A stretch of 10,877 nt of DNA from VRUE01 sp035605155 (GCA_035605155.1 DATNHC010000011.1:1-10877); one strand, 5' to 3'; shown: positions 5,778-10,877, counted from the stretch's first letter. Notes: generated by a model from the sequence alone, not told the origin. Program-made: numbers and translations.

Positions 5778-6428
5778 ATGGGCCTCGCGGGCCGCATCTA
5801 CGACGCGACCTGGGGGAGGGGCTTTGCGGCCGTTTACGACCTTGGGTTGAAGGCGACCGAGGAAGCTGGCCTGCGTGAGATGCGGCGCGCGACGCTCGCT
5901 GCAGCAGCGGGCCGCACGATCGACCTCGGCGCCGGCACCGGGGTGAACATCGATCTCTTCCCGGATGCGGTGAGCGAGCTGGTCCTGGTCGAGCCGGACC
6001 CACACATGCTCAAGCAGTTGCGCGCGAAGCTCGCCTCCTCAGGCGCCGACGCTTCCGCGGTCCAGGCGTCGGCGGAAGAGCTTCCCTTCGAGGACGACGG
6101 CTTCGACACGGCGGTCTTCACGCTCGTGCTCTGCACGGTCCCCGATCCCGAGGCGGCGCTGGCCGAGGCCGCCCGAGTGCTGAAGCCCGGGGGGAAGCTG
6201 CTCTTCGTCGAGCACGTGCGGGCTGAGGAGCCCGGACTGGCCCGCTGGCAGGACCGGCTCGAGAAGCCCTGGCGCTTCCTCGCCGACGGTTGCCACTGCA
6301 ACCGCGACACGGTGGCGACGATCGACGCCTCGCCGTTCAGCCTCGGCCGGGTCGAGCACGACGAGCTTCCCAAGTCGCCGCCGATCGTCAAGCCGCTGGT
6401 GCGCGGCGAGGCAACGCTTGCGGCCTGA
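5778..6428 (+). CDS. Class I SAM-dependent methyltransferase, METTL7/UbiE-like
   Basis: 216 aa. Motif I TIDLGAGTGVNIDLFP lies at 47-62, the acidic residue binding the SAM ribose is E72 (LVEPDPHML), the motif around the adenine is ASAEELPFEDDGFD (97-110), and the post-core strand is VLKPGGKLLFVEHV (134-147). The late GCHCNRDT (171-178) recalls the conserved cysteine/arginine region of METTL7-type and related phospholipid or thiol methyltransferases. The acceptor cannot be determined from sequence. The start is ATG 5778, three bases after the SDR stop, so translational coupling is likely. It closes the three-gene operon. The stop codon lies inside a 7-bp-stem inverted repeat shared with the convergent membrane-protein gene. 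Confidence 0.88.
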   Translation: MGLAGRIYDATWGRGFAAVYDLGLKATEEAGLREMRRATLAAAAGRTIDLGAGTGVNIDLFPDAVSELVLVEPDPHMLKQLRAKLASSGADASAVQASAEELPFEDDGFDTAVFTLVLCTVPDPEAALAEAARVLKPGGKLLFVEHVRAEEPGLARWQDRLEKPWRFLADGCHCNRDTVATIDASPFSLGRVEHDELPKSPPIVKPLVRGEATLAA

Positions 6429-6436
6429 GGCAAGCG
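6415..6436. terminator. Short inverted repeat across convergent gene ends, candidate bidirectional terminator
   Basis: CGCTTGC (6415-6421) and GCAAGCG (6430-6436) flank an 8-nt loop. The repeat contains the last codons and stop of the methyltransferase and ends one base before the stop of the opposite gene. No T-run follows in either direction, so termination strength is uncertain. Confidence 0.45.
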
Positions 6437-6437
6437 C

Positions 6438-6881
6438 TCAGTCGGTCTCGAGGTCGGCGAAGCGCCGCGCCAGCAACGGCTGCAGAACGAGCGTGCCGCC
6501 GAGGATGACGAGCGAGACGACCACGAATGACAAGCCCAGGTCGTCGAGCGAGTTCGAGTGGCCGGCGAGGCGGTGCTGGGCGCCGAGCAGAGCAACGGCG
6601 ATCGCCAACAGGCCGCAGAGGCCGGCGCCAACGGTGAAACCGAGCCATTCTTCGAATTCTTCGCCGCGACCCATGCGGGGCACCAGCCAAACGACCTCGA
6701 CCACGTAGGCGGGCACGAAGATCGCGCCGATCGTCGCTAGGCTCTCGAACAGCGCCGCCGAGACCGGCGCCAGGGCGCCGAGGAAGAACCAGGCGCCGAT
6801 CGTCGCCACGCCGACCGAGAAGAGCGCCAGCAGCAGCCCCTTTGTCACGGGCTCGACGATGGGGAGTTCGGGGCGGCGCAC
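6438..6881 (-). CDS. Four-helix integral membrane protein of unknown function
   Basis: 147 aa. Four hydrophobic segments are visible at about residues 14-36, 42-67, 81-101 and 115-137. A short acidic loop (GRGEEFEEW, 71-79) lies between helices 2 and 3, and a polar loop with two histidines (AQHRLAGHSNSLDD) lies between 3 and 4. No signal peptide separate from helix 1, no cysteine motif and no catalytic signature was recognised. Start GTG 6881 is supported by TAGACT six bases upstream. Codon use fits the neighbours. It is convergent with the methyltransferase, with only 9 bp between stops. It lies downstream of the folding/redox operon on the same strand, but 141 bp away and with its own promoter candidate. 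I do not recognise a named family. Confidence 0.8.
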   Translation of the reverse strand: MRRPELPIVEPVTKGLLLALFSVGVATIGAWFFLGALAPVSAALFESLATIGAIFVPAYVVEVVWLVPRMGRGEEFEEWLGFTVGAGLCGLLAIAVALLGAQHRLAGHSNSLDDLGLSFVVVSLVILGGTLVLQPLLARRFADLETD

Positions 6882-6887
6882 CGGCGC

Positions 6888-6893
6888 AGTCTA
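6888..6893 (-). promoter_or_regulatory. Candidate -10 element of the membrane-protein gene (leaderless)
   Basis: TAGACT on the minus strand ends six bases before GTG 6881. It is the same hexamer as at 2416-2421. No -35 was recognised. Confidence 0.5.
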
Positions 6894-6912
6894 TGCAGCC
6901 TGCCGCTCGCCC

Positions 6913-6930
6913 TGCGTTTGATTCAACGCA
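6913..6930. repeat. Dyad TGCGTT-N6-AACGCA in the 141-bp gap
   Basis: Perfect 6-bp arms with a 6-nt spacer (TGATTC). It sits between the end of the DsbA-like gene (7023) and the start of the membrane-protein gene (6881), about 20 bp upstream of the latter's -10 candidate, so it could be an operator or part of a terminator for the upstream operon. Nothing else coding was seen in 6894-7022. Confidence 0.3.
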
Positions 6931-7022
6931 CGATAATGGTGGTTATGTCAACTCAAGCAAGTGACGGAGCCTCTACTGGGCTTTATCGGGCCAAACACGT
7001 TGCGCCCTGTGCGTTGAGCGTG

Positions 7023-7745
7023 CTAGCGGGCGTCCGAGATCGCCGCTTCCAGCGCCCCGGTCGACTGTGGGGTGCCGATCACTTCGAGGCCCTCGCTTGG
7101 GTTGTCGATGCCAGGACCATCGACGGCGAAGCTCGGTGTGCCGCTGAGGCCGAGTCGTTCGGCTTGGGCGGTGGTCTTTTCGACCGTGGAGACCACTTCG
7201 TCGCTCTCGCGTTCGCGGTCCCACCTCTTGATGTCCGGTACGCCGGCAGCTTTGGCAATCGCCGTCAAGAACTCGTCGGTGACGTAGCCGGAGGCCTCGA
7301 TTCCCTGGTTTCTGTAGAAGAGCTCGACGAAGTTCCAGCCCCGGCCCTGTTCGCCGGCTGCCACTGCCGCCGCCCCTGCCGGAACCGATTCCTCGCTGAT
7401 GATCGTGAAGTTGCGGAACTCGAGCTGAGCTTCCCCTTTGCGTACCTGCCCTTCGACGATCGGCGGCAGGATTTCCTCGGCAAATCCTTTGCAGACCGGG
7501 CACTGCAGGTCGCCGAACTCGACCAGCGTGACTTTGGCGCCGCGCTCGCCCAGGACCATGCCCTGCTGCGGGATCCCGGCCAGCTGGCGGTCGATCTCTG
7601 CCATGCCTTCGACGCTGCTGGCATCGCCAGCGCCGTCGTCGCCCTGGTTCTGGCTGACCACGATCAGAACGGCGACTGCGACCACGGCAAGGAAGGCCAG
7701 GGCGCTGGCAAGCTTGATCGCGCTCTGGCGGCGCTCGCCGCTCAT
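7023..7745 (-). CDS. DsbA-like membrane-anchored thioredoxin-fold oxidoreductase
   Basis: 240 aa. A positively charged N-terminus and one hydrophobic segment at about 12-31 anchor it, followed by a linker and a thioredoxin-fold domain facing outside. The active site is C82-P-V-C85 in VEFGDLQCPVCKGF, and the cis-proline loop is GTPSF (P204), typical of DsbA/thioredoxin_4 proteins. The intervening helical insertion (GWNFVELFYRNQ and following, 137-180) is the DsbA type. Its job is to introduce disulfides into exported proteins and be re-oxidised by a membrane partner. That partner is very probably the VKOR protein immediately upstream. I chose ATG 7745, which forms a 4-nt ATGA overlap with the VKOR stop; a longer in-frame start at 7829 would lie deep inside VKOR and add a non-signal sequence. 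It is the last gene of the five-gene run. Confidence 0.92.
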   Translation of the reverse strand: MSGERRQSAIKLASALAFLAVVAVAVLIVVSQNQGDDGAGDASSVEGMAEIDRQLAGIPQQGMVLGERGAKVTLVEFGDLQCPVCKGFAEEILPPIVEGQVRKGEAQLEFRNFTIISEESVPAGAAAVAAGEQGRGWNFVELFYRNQGIEASGYVTDEFLTAIAKAAGVPDIKRWDRERESDEVVSTVEKTTAQAERLGLSGTPSFAVDGPGIDNPSEGLEVIGTPQSTGALEAAISDAR

Positions 7746-8173
7746 CTCTCGGTCCCCACGTAGGCGAGCATACGGGTCGCGTTGGTCGCGAAAAGCAGGG
7801 TCATCAGCACGGCACTCCCCACGCACCACTGGCAGATCGCCTCGATCGTGAAGAGCTCCAGGTAGGTCAGGTAGAGGCTGAAGCCAAAGCCGATCAAGGA
7901 AAGAGCGAAGCCGGCCATGCGCGCCCCGTCACCGCGCAGCAGCGCGCAAGCGAGCAGCAGCACGTAGCCGGCGATGCCGATCACCGCCACGTTGATCCCA
8001 AGCAGCTCCGAGTAAGCGCTTTCGGCGACGGTCTGACAGCCCTTGCCGCCCGCCACGCAGACCGGCGAGCCGCCTCCAGACTCGGCGATCGCGATGTAGG
8101 TGGCGACCCCGATGCCGAACGTCGCGAGGAAGGTGGCGATCCCCCGCAGTGTCCCCTCCGCCGGTGGCTTCAT
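7742..8173 (-). CDS. VKOR-family membrane oxidoreductase (disulfide-generating partner of DsbA)
   Basis: 143 aa, the four-to-five-helix bacterial VKOR core. It oxidises a DsbA-like partner and passes electrons to quinone, replacing DsbB in many actinobacteria. The four essential cysteines are visible: loop pair C39 and C46 (PVCVAGGKGCQTV) and active CxxC C114-Q-W-C117 (EAICQWCVGS). The conserved serine of the family is probably S55 (YSELLGI). Hydrophobic segments are at about 11-31, 58-80, 86-108 and 115-137. No thioredoxin domain is fused. That role falls to the next gene, which overlaps the stop by 4 nt. I start at ATG 8173, because upstream in-frame sequence to 8296 is arginine-rich and overlaps the hydrolase. 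The gap to the hydrolase stop is 11 bp. Confidence 0.93.
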   Translation of the reverse strand: MKPPAEGTLRGIATFLATFGIGVATYIAIAESGGGSPVCVAGGKGCQTVAESAYSELLGINVAVIGIAGYVLLLACALLRGDGARMAGFALSLIGFGFSLYLTYLELFTIEAICQWCVGSAVLMTLLFATNATRMLAYVGTER

Positions 8174-8181
8174 CGCGCGGA

Positions 8182-8187
8182 AAGCTA
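8182..8187 (-). promoter_or_regulatory. Weak candidate internal -10 element before VKOR
   Basis: TAGCTT, formed by the TAG stop of the hydrolase plus the next three bases, ends eight bases before the VKOR ATG. There is no Shine-Dalgarno in the 11-bp gap. It matches the window's TAGNNT pattern, but it may be coincidence inside an operon. Confidence 0.25.
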
Positions 8188-9024
8188 TTCGACTTCGGCG
8201 ACGAGCTGGCCGATCGCGCGCGAGAGCCGCCCTCCCTGCCAGGCGAGCGGCGAGTGTCCCTCGGCCTCGCTGAGCAGGCGTGCGCGGGGCAGGCACTCGG
8301 CGTAGGACTCCGCCACCGCGTATGGATGACCGGGATCGGCCGCATCGCGGCTGGCGACGACCAGGACCGGCAGGTCGAGGCTTTCGAGCTCCGCGAGCGT
8401 GCCGAACGGGCGCGAGCGCGGCACCTCGCGCAGGGCGTCTGCGATCGCACCCAGGTCGCGATGCCGCAGCATCCGTTCACGGGTGAAGCGCAGCACCGAG
8501 TCGCGCCAGCGCGGATCGATCTCCTGGTGACGGTCGATATAGGCGACGAACCCGCCGATGCCGTCGGCCTCAAGGGCCGCAGCTAGCCCGTCCCAGTAAG
8601 CCAGCGAGCCCTCCTCGATCAGCCCGTCGTAGGCCGGGCTGATCGCCACCAGGCCCGCGGCCCGCTCGGGGTGTCGCAACGCGTAGGCAAGCGCGGTATG
8701 AGCGCCCATCGAGTGCCCGGCCAGGAAGAGCCGGCCCTCGCCGATCTCGGCGGCCACGATCGCCTCGAGGTCGTCGACCAGCGGTGGGTATCCATAACCC
8801 TGGCCTGGCGGGGCGGGATCGGACTCGCCGTGACCGCGCGCGTCGTAGGCGATCACCGTGTGGCCGTCCCGCTCGAGCCGTCTGGAGCCGTGGACGACGG
8901 TGCGGCGCGTCGCCGTCAGGCCGTGACAGAGGACGATCGGCCTCCCCTCCCCCGCCGTCTCGCCCCGGATCGCAGGGCTCCGACCGGCGGTGAAGTCGCG
9001 AGCGCCGGCGCCGGGCGGCGGCAT
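8185..9024 (-). CDS. Alpha/beta-hydrolase fold protein
   Basis: 279 aa. The oxyanion-hole HG is at 34-35 (IVLCHGLTATRR), the nucleophile elbow GHSMG at 103-107 gives S105, the acid is probably D227 (VVASRDAADPGHP), and the catalytic histidine is H257 (EAEGHSPL). A cap of about 60 residues lies after the nucleophile strand. Serine esterases, lipases and peptidases share this layout, so no substrate is assigned. No signal peptide is seen, so it appears cytoplasmic. I use ATG 9024, whose A is the last base of the peroxiredoxin TGA (TGATG overlap), rather than TTG 9027, because the overlap is a standard coupled arrangement. It sits between a peroxiredoxin and VKOR in an operon otherwise devoted to redox and folding, and its link to them is not obvious. 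Confidence 0.88.
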   Translation of the reverse strand: MPPPGAGARDFTAGRSPAIRGETAGEGRPIVLCHGLTATRRTVVHGSRRLERDGHTVIAYDARGHGESDPAPPGQGYGYPPLVDDLEAIVAAEIGEGRLFLAGHSMGAHTALAYALRHPERAAGLVAISPAYDGLIEEGSLAYWDGLAAALEADGIGGFVAYIDRHQEIDPRWRDSVLRFTRERMLRHRDLGAIADALREVPRSRPFGTLAELESLDLPVLVVASRDAADPGHPYAVAESYAECLPRARLLSEAEGHSPLAWQGGRLSRAIGQLVAEVE

Positions 9025-9524
9025 CAAGCGAGCGCTGCGAGCGCCCGTTCGAGATCGCCCACCGACTGGAAAGTCGCGCCGGTGCGCGAGACGTGGCGGT
9101 GGCGGACGATTCCCTTGCCGTCGACGATGAAGATCGCCCGCATCACGTAGCGGCCGCCCGGCGTGTCCTCGAGCCCGGTAAGGCGGGCGAGCGGTCCCAG
9201 CCAGCCGGTGACTCCGTAGCGCTTGGCGACGCTCAGATCCTCATCGGCGAGCAGCGGCACGTTGAGCTGCTGCTCCTCGGTCCAGCGCTCGTGCGAATCG
9301 ACCGATTGCGGCGAGATCCCCACAACCTCGGCCTCGAGGCCGTCGAGCCGCTCGGAGTTGTCGCGGTAGGAGCAGAACTGGGCGGTGCAGACGGTCGTCG
9401 CATCGCCCGGGTAAAACGCGAGGACGACGTTGTGGCCGCGATGCTCGGAGAGCTTGAAGGTGACGCCGCCGGTGCCCGGCAGCTCGAAGTCGGGTGCCGC
9501 GTCGCCTACCTCCACCTTGGCCAT
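9024..9524 (-). CDS. bcp: Peroxiredoxin of the BCP/PrxQ type (thioredoxin-dependent thiol peroxidase)
   Basis: 166 aa, somewhat longer than E. coli BCP because of a short insertion around GWLGPLARLTGLEDTPG (107-123). It reduces hydrogen peroxide and organic or lipid hydroperoxides using thioredoxin. The peroxidatic site is the PxxxTxxC motif P39...T43...C46 (FYPGDATTVC), and the resolving cysteine is C51, five residues later as in BCP/PrxQ. The conserved arginine of YVMRAIFIVDGKG follows at about 129. There is no signal peptide, so it acts in the cytoplasm. Start ATG 9524, with TAGGCT six bases upstream in the 18-bp gap after the cyclophilin gene. Its stop overlaps the hydrolase start by one base. 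Confidence 0.94.
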   Translation of the reverse strand: MAKVEVGDAAPDFELPGTGGVTFKLSEHRGHNVVLAFYPGDATTVCTAQFCSYRDNSERLDGLEAEVVGISPQSVDSHERWTEEQQLNVPLLADEDLSVAKRYGVTGWLGPLARLTGLEDTPGGRYVMRAIFIVDGKGIVRHRHVSRTGATFQSVGDLERALAALA

Positions 9525-9530
9525 CGATCC

Positions 9531-9536
9531 AGCCTA
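9531..9536 (-). promoter_or_regulatory. Candidate -10 element of the peroxiredoxin gene (leaderless, internal to the run)
   Basis: TAGGCT ends six bases before ATG 9524, inside the 18-bp gap after the cyclophilin stop. If used, it would express peroxiredoxin through DsbA separately from the cyclophilin. No -35 was recognised. Confidence 0.45.
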
Positions 9537-9542
9537 GAGCAG

Positions 9543-10244
9543 CTAGCTTTTCTCGATCGTGACCGAGTCGATGAGAACCGGCTGTTTTGGCGTTTCGGCG
9601 GGGGTGCCGAGCCTGTCGATACGGGCGACGACGTCGTAGCCGTCGCTCACCCTGCCGACCAGGGCGTATTCCGGCGGTAGCCCAGCATCGGGGGCGGTGA
9701 CCACGTAGAACTGGCTTCCGGAGCGGCCCGGTGGGTCGGCCGAGCTCTTGGCCATCGCCACGACGCCTTTGGTGTACGCGAGGTTGCCGGGCGGTTTCTC
9801 GTCGACGGTGTAGCCGGGGCCACCGGTGCCGTTGCCGAGCGGGTCGCCGCCCTGGATCACGAAGCCGGGCGCGACCCGGTGGAAGCCGATCCCATCGTAG
9901 AAGCCTTCCTCGGCGAGGAAGGCGAAGGAGTTGGCGGTCTTCGGCGCCCGCTCGGTATCGAGGGCGATCTCGAATGTGCCGCAGCTCGTCTTGACCACGG
10001 CCGTCGCCGCCTCTCCCTTCGCCAGCACCTGCTTGGGCGCTTTGAAGCTTGTCTTCTTGGGCGCCGCCGCTTTGACACGCTTGCAGGCATTGGCATTGGC
10101 GTTGGCGTTGGCGCTCGTGGTCGTGGTCGTAGTCGAGTCCGCCTCGTCGTCGCCGCAGCCACCCAGGCTCGCCGTGACCAGGGCGATGGCGATCAGCGCA
10201 AAGAGCGCGAGGATGACCGGTCGGCGGTTGCTCCCCTCCTGCAT
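9543..10244 (-). CDS. Lipoprotein peptidyl-prolyl cis-trans isomerase, cyclophilin type
   Basis: 233 aa. A basic N-terminus, a hydrophobic segment (about 9-26) and lipobox LGGC with C30 predict a membrane-anchored lipoprotein outside the cytoplasm. A low-complexity linker follows: six threonines (38-43) then an alternating SANANANANA (44-53). The cyclophilin domain starts near 80. Its signature is GIGFHRVAPGFVIQGGDP (118-135), with catalytic R123, F128 and Q131, and M164 and SQFYVV (177-182) correspond to further active-site elements. The asparagine usual after the alanine in the AMA(N) strand is lysine here. It should assist folding of exported proteins. Start ATG 10244, with TAGGCT nine bases upstream. 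It is the first gene of the five-gene run, 18 bp before the peroxiredoxin, and diverges from the gene at 10299. Confidence 0.93.
   Translation of the reverse strand: MQEGSNRRPVILALFALIAIALVTASLGGCGDDEADSTTTTTTSANANANANACKRVKAAAPKKTSFKAPKQVLAKGEAATAVVKTSCGTFEIALDTERAPKTANSFAFLAEEGFYDGIGFHRVAPGFVIQGGDPLGNGTGGPGYTVDEKPPGNLAYTKGVVAMAKSSADPPGRSGSQFYVVTAPDAGLPPEYALVGRVSDGYDVVARIDRLGTPAETPKQPVLIDSVTIEKS
10086..10115. repeat. Hexanucleotide tandem repeat encoding Ala-Asn repeats in the lipoprotein linker
   Basis: On the minus strand GCCAAC or GCCAAT units recur four times after an AGC codon, giving SANANANANA. The two unit versions (two AAC, then two AAT) show the repeat is partly diverged. It lies in a disordered linker, where length changes in steps of two residues would be tolerated. 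The adjoining threonine run is also repetitive DNA. Confidence 0.75.
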
Positions 10245-10253
10245 CGGTCGAGA

Positions 10254-10259
10254 AGCCTA
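10254..10259 (-). promoter_or_regulatory. Candidate -10 element of the cyclophilin gene
   Basis: TAGGCT ends nine bases before ATG 10244, giving at most a leader of 2-3 nt. TTGCCC lies upstream with a spacing of only about 14 bp, too short for a confident -35. Confidence 0.45.
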
Positions 10260-10298
10260 GAGGATCAGGCCGCGGGCAATGGTTGAGATCATCGCCCC

Positions 10299-10805
10299 GT
10301 GTCCGTCCCCTTCCTCACCCCGCTGGCCGCCGCCCTGCTGCACGTCCCACCCCCCGAACGCGCCGTCGTCCTCAACAGCGGCGACGGCGAGGCGGCGCTG
10401 CTCCTCGCTCGGGAGTTCCCTGCCGCCCGCGTGCGTGGCGTCGACGCTCGCTCGGAGCTCGTGCGCCAGGCCAGCGCCCGGGTCGGGCTCGACCCCGAGG
10501 GGCGTGTCGTCTTCAAGGTGGGCAGGCCCGGTGCGCTGCCGTATCCAGATGGCTTCTTCGATCTCGCCGTGCAGATCGACGGGCGGCCAGCTGCCGGCGA
10601 GGTCTCCCGGATCTTGCAGCCGGGCGGCCACTTCGTCCTCGCCCGCTCGAGCGAGCCAGGCTTCGGCTCGTCCGTTCGCCGGGCATTGCTCGAGCGCTGG
10701 CTGGCTCGCCGTGGCCTCGCCATCGAGCGAGCGGAGAGCTCTGGCGACGGCAACTTCTTGGTCGCTCGCCTGCGGGCCGGCGAGCGATCGAGGGCACCCG
10801 ATTAG
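10299..10805 (+). CDS. Short class I methyltransferase-like protein
   Basis: 168 aa. The Rossmann-like SAM fold is suggested by AVVLNSGDGEAALLLAREFP (22-41), which fits motif I with N-S-G-D-G in place of the usual D-x-G-x-G, then RGVDARSELVRQA (46-58, acidic D49), and a late RILQPGGHFVLAR (104-116), the typical VLKPGG-like strand. The protein is shorter than most class I enzymes, and the middle strand, usually carrying catalytic residues, reads FDLAVQIDGRPAAGEVSRIL with little between it and the PGG strand. A degenerate or non-catalytic member is possible. Start GTG 10299, with no good Shine-Dalgarno and only a poor GATCAT hexamer six bases upstream. It diverges from the cyclophilin by 54 bp and is followed 11 bp later by a DAG-kinase-like gene. 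Confidence 0.7.
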   Translation: MSVPFLTPLAAALLHVPPPERAVVLNSGDGEAALLLAREFPAARVRGVDARSELVRQASARVGLDPEGRVVFKVGRPGALPYPDGFFDLAVQIDGRPAAGEVSRILQPGGHFVLARSSEPGFGSSVRRALLERWLARRGLAIERAESSGDGNFLVARLRAGERSRAPD

Positions 10806-10808
10806 GCT
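10803..10808 (+). promoter_or_regulatory. Candidate -10 element of the terminal gene, overlapping a stop codon
   Basis: TAGGCT ends eight bases before ATG 10817. Its first three bases are the stop codon of the preceding gene. It is identical to the hexamers before the cyclophilin and peroxiredoxin genes. Confidence 0.4.
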
Positions 10809-10816
10809 CAGCGCAG

Positions 10817-10877
10817 ATGAGCATCGATGGCATGCCGCTCACCCTGCTGGTCAACCCTGCGTCCGCGCATGGGCAGA
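10817..10877 (+). CDS. Probable diacylglycerol kinase/lipid kinase family protein, partial (first 20 codons)
   Basis: Only the N-terminus is visible, as the gene runs off the right edge. The translation MSIDGMPLTLLVNPASAHGQ carries LLVNPAS-x-G, the first strand and turn of the DAG-kinase catalytic (YegS/DgkB/sphingosine kinase) domain, usually written as L(I/V)VNPxSGxG. Here histidine follows the alanine, so the glycine of the motif is reached one position late. These enzymes phosphorylate diacylglycerol or related lipids with ATP. Start ATG 10817 was chosen over ATG 10832 because of the upstream TAGGCT. It probably belongs with the preceding gene (11-bp gap). The call rests on one short motif. 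Confidence 0.6.
   Translation, partial: MSIDGMPLTLLVNPASAHGQ

Noticed and set aside
4905..6005. Long minus-strand open frame across the SDR and methyltransferase genes
   Set aside because: It spans two well-supported genes on the other strand and has shadow-like composition rich in His, Arg and Ala with no motif.
6894..7022. A small gene or RNA in the 129-bp gap
   Set aside because: No start with a promoter or ribosome site, no convincing coding bias and no strong secondary structure beyond one 6-bp dyad were seen.
6918..7763. Plus-strand open frame opposite the DsbA-like gene
   Set aside because: It is antisense to a gene with a clear CPVC active site and cis-Pro loop. Its own translation has no recognisable domain.
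7746..7829. Upstream start for the DsbA-like gene
   Set aside because: It would place 28 charged residues before the membrane anchor and overlap VKOR by 88 bases. ATG 7745 gives a normal ATGA overlap.
8174..8296. Upstream start giving VKOR a 41-residue N-terminal extension
   Set aside because: The extension is arginine/alanine-rich, lies within the end of the hydrolase gene and precedes the normal first helix. ATG 8173 gives the family-typical length.
9025..9027. TTG start one codon upstream for the alpha/beta hydrolase
   Set aside because: The ATG at 9024 gives the typical TGATG coupled overlap with the peroxiredoxin stop. The TTG adds one residue without support.
10086..10140. CRISPR-like or minisatellite array
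   Set aside because: The units are 6 bp, contiguous, in frame and confined to one coding linker, with no spacers.

Overview
The window is about 10.9 kb of dense, GC-rich bacterial chromosome. Nearly all third codon positions are G or C, GTG and TTG starts are common, intergenic gaps are short, and many protein families look actinobacterial (WS/DGAT acyltransferase, VKOR plus a DsbA-like thioredoxin, SCP2-type thiolase). My best guess is an actinobacterium, possibly of the Thermoleophilia/Solirubrobacterales kind; that placement is inference. I saw no rRNA, tRNA, CRISPR array, transposase or phage gene. The window looks like chromosomal core or near-core DNA.

Layout, left to right. (1) 1-1899, minus strand: dinB (DNA polymerase IV) followed by the N-terminal 252 codons of a wax-ester synthase/diacylglycerol acyltransferase that runs off the left edge. 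(2) 1983-2707, plus strand: a small cupin protein and a 92-aa unknown protein, each with its own apparent promoter. (3) 2708-2765: a perfect 22-bp-arm inverted repeat that fills the whole gap between the convergent 92-aa gene and ccdA. (4) 2766-3527, minus: ccdA, a membrane thiol-electron transporter. (5) 3528-3670: a divergent regulatory region with a 45-bp imperfect palindrome and a second, smaller dyad. (6) 3671-6428, plus: a tight three-gene operon of SCP2/SCPx-type thiolase, short-chain dehydrogenase and METTL7-like methyltransferase. (7) 6438-6881, minus: a four-helix membrane protein of unknown role. (8) 7023-10244, minus: a five-gene run in the order lipoprotein cyclophilin, BCP-type peroxiredoxin, alpha/beta hydrolase, VKOR, DsbA-like thioredoxin, with three of the four junctions overlapping or nearly so. 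(9) 10299 to the end, plus: a short methyltransferase-like protein and the first codons of a probable diacylglycerol-kinase-family protein.

Two functional themes stand out. One is lipid and acyl-CoA chemistry (WS/DGAT, SCPx thiolase, SDR, methyltransferase, DAG kinase). The other is thiol/disulfide handling and folding outside the cytoplasm (CcdA, VKOR, DsbA-like, peroxiredoxin, lipoprotein PPIase).

The most reusable observation is promoter architecture. Many genes have a TAGNNT or TACCNT hexamer ending only 6-9 nt before the start codon, which implies leaderless or nearly leaderless mRNAs. By contrast, the thiolase operon has clear Shine-Dalgarno sequences and a leader. The two strongest unexplained signals are the long inverted repeats at 2712-2764 and 3552-3596.
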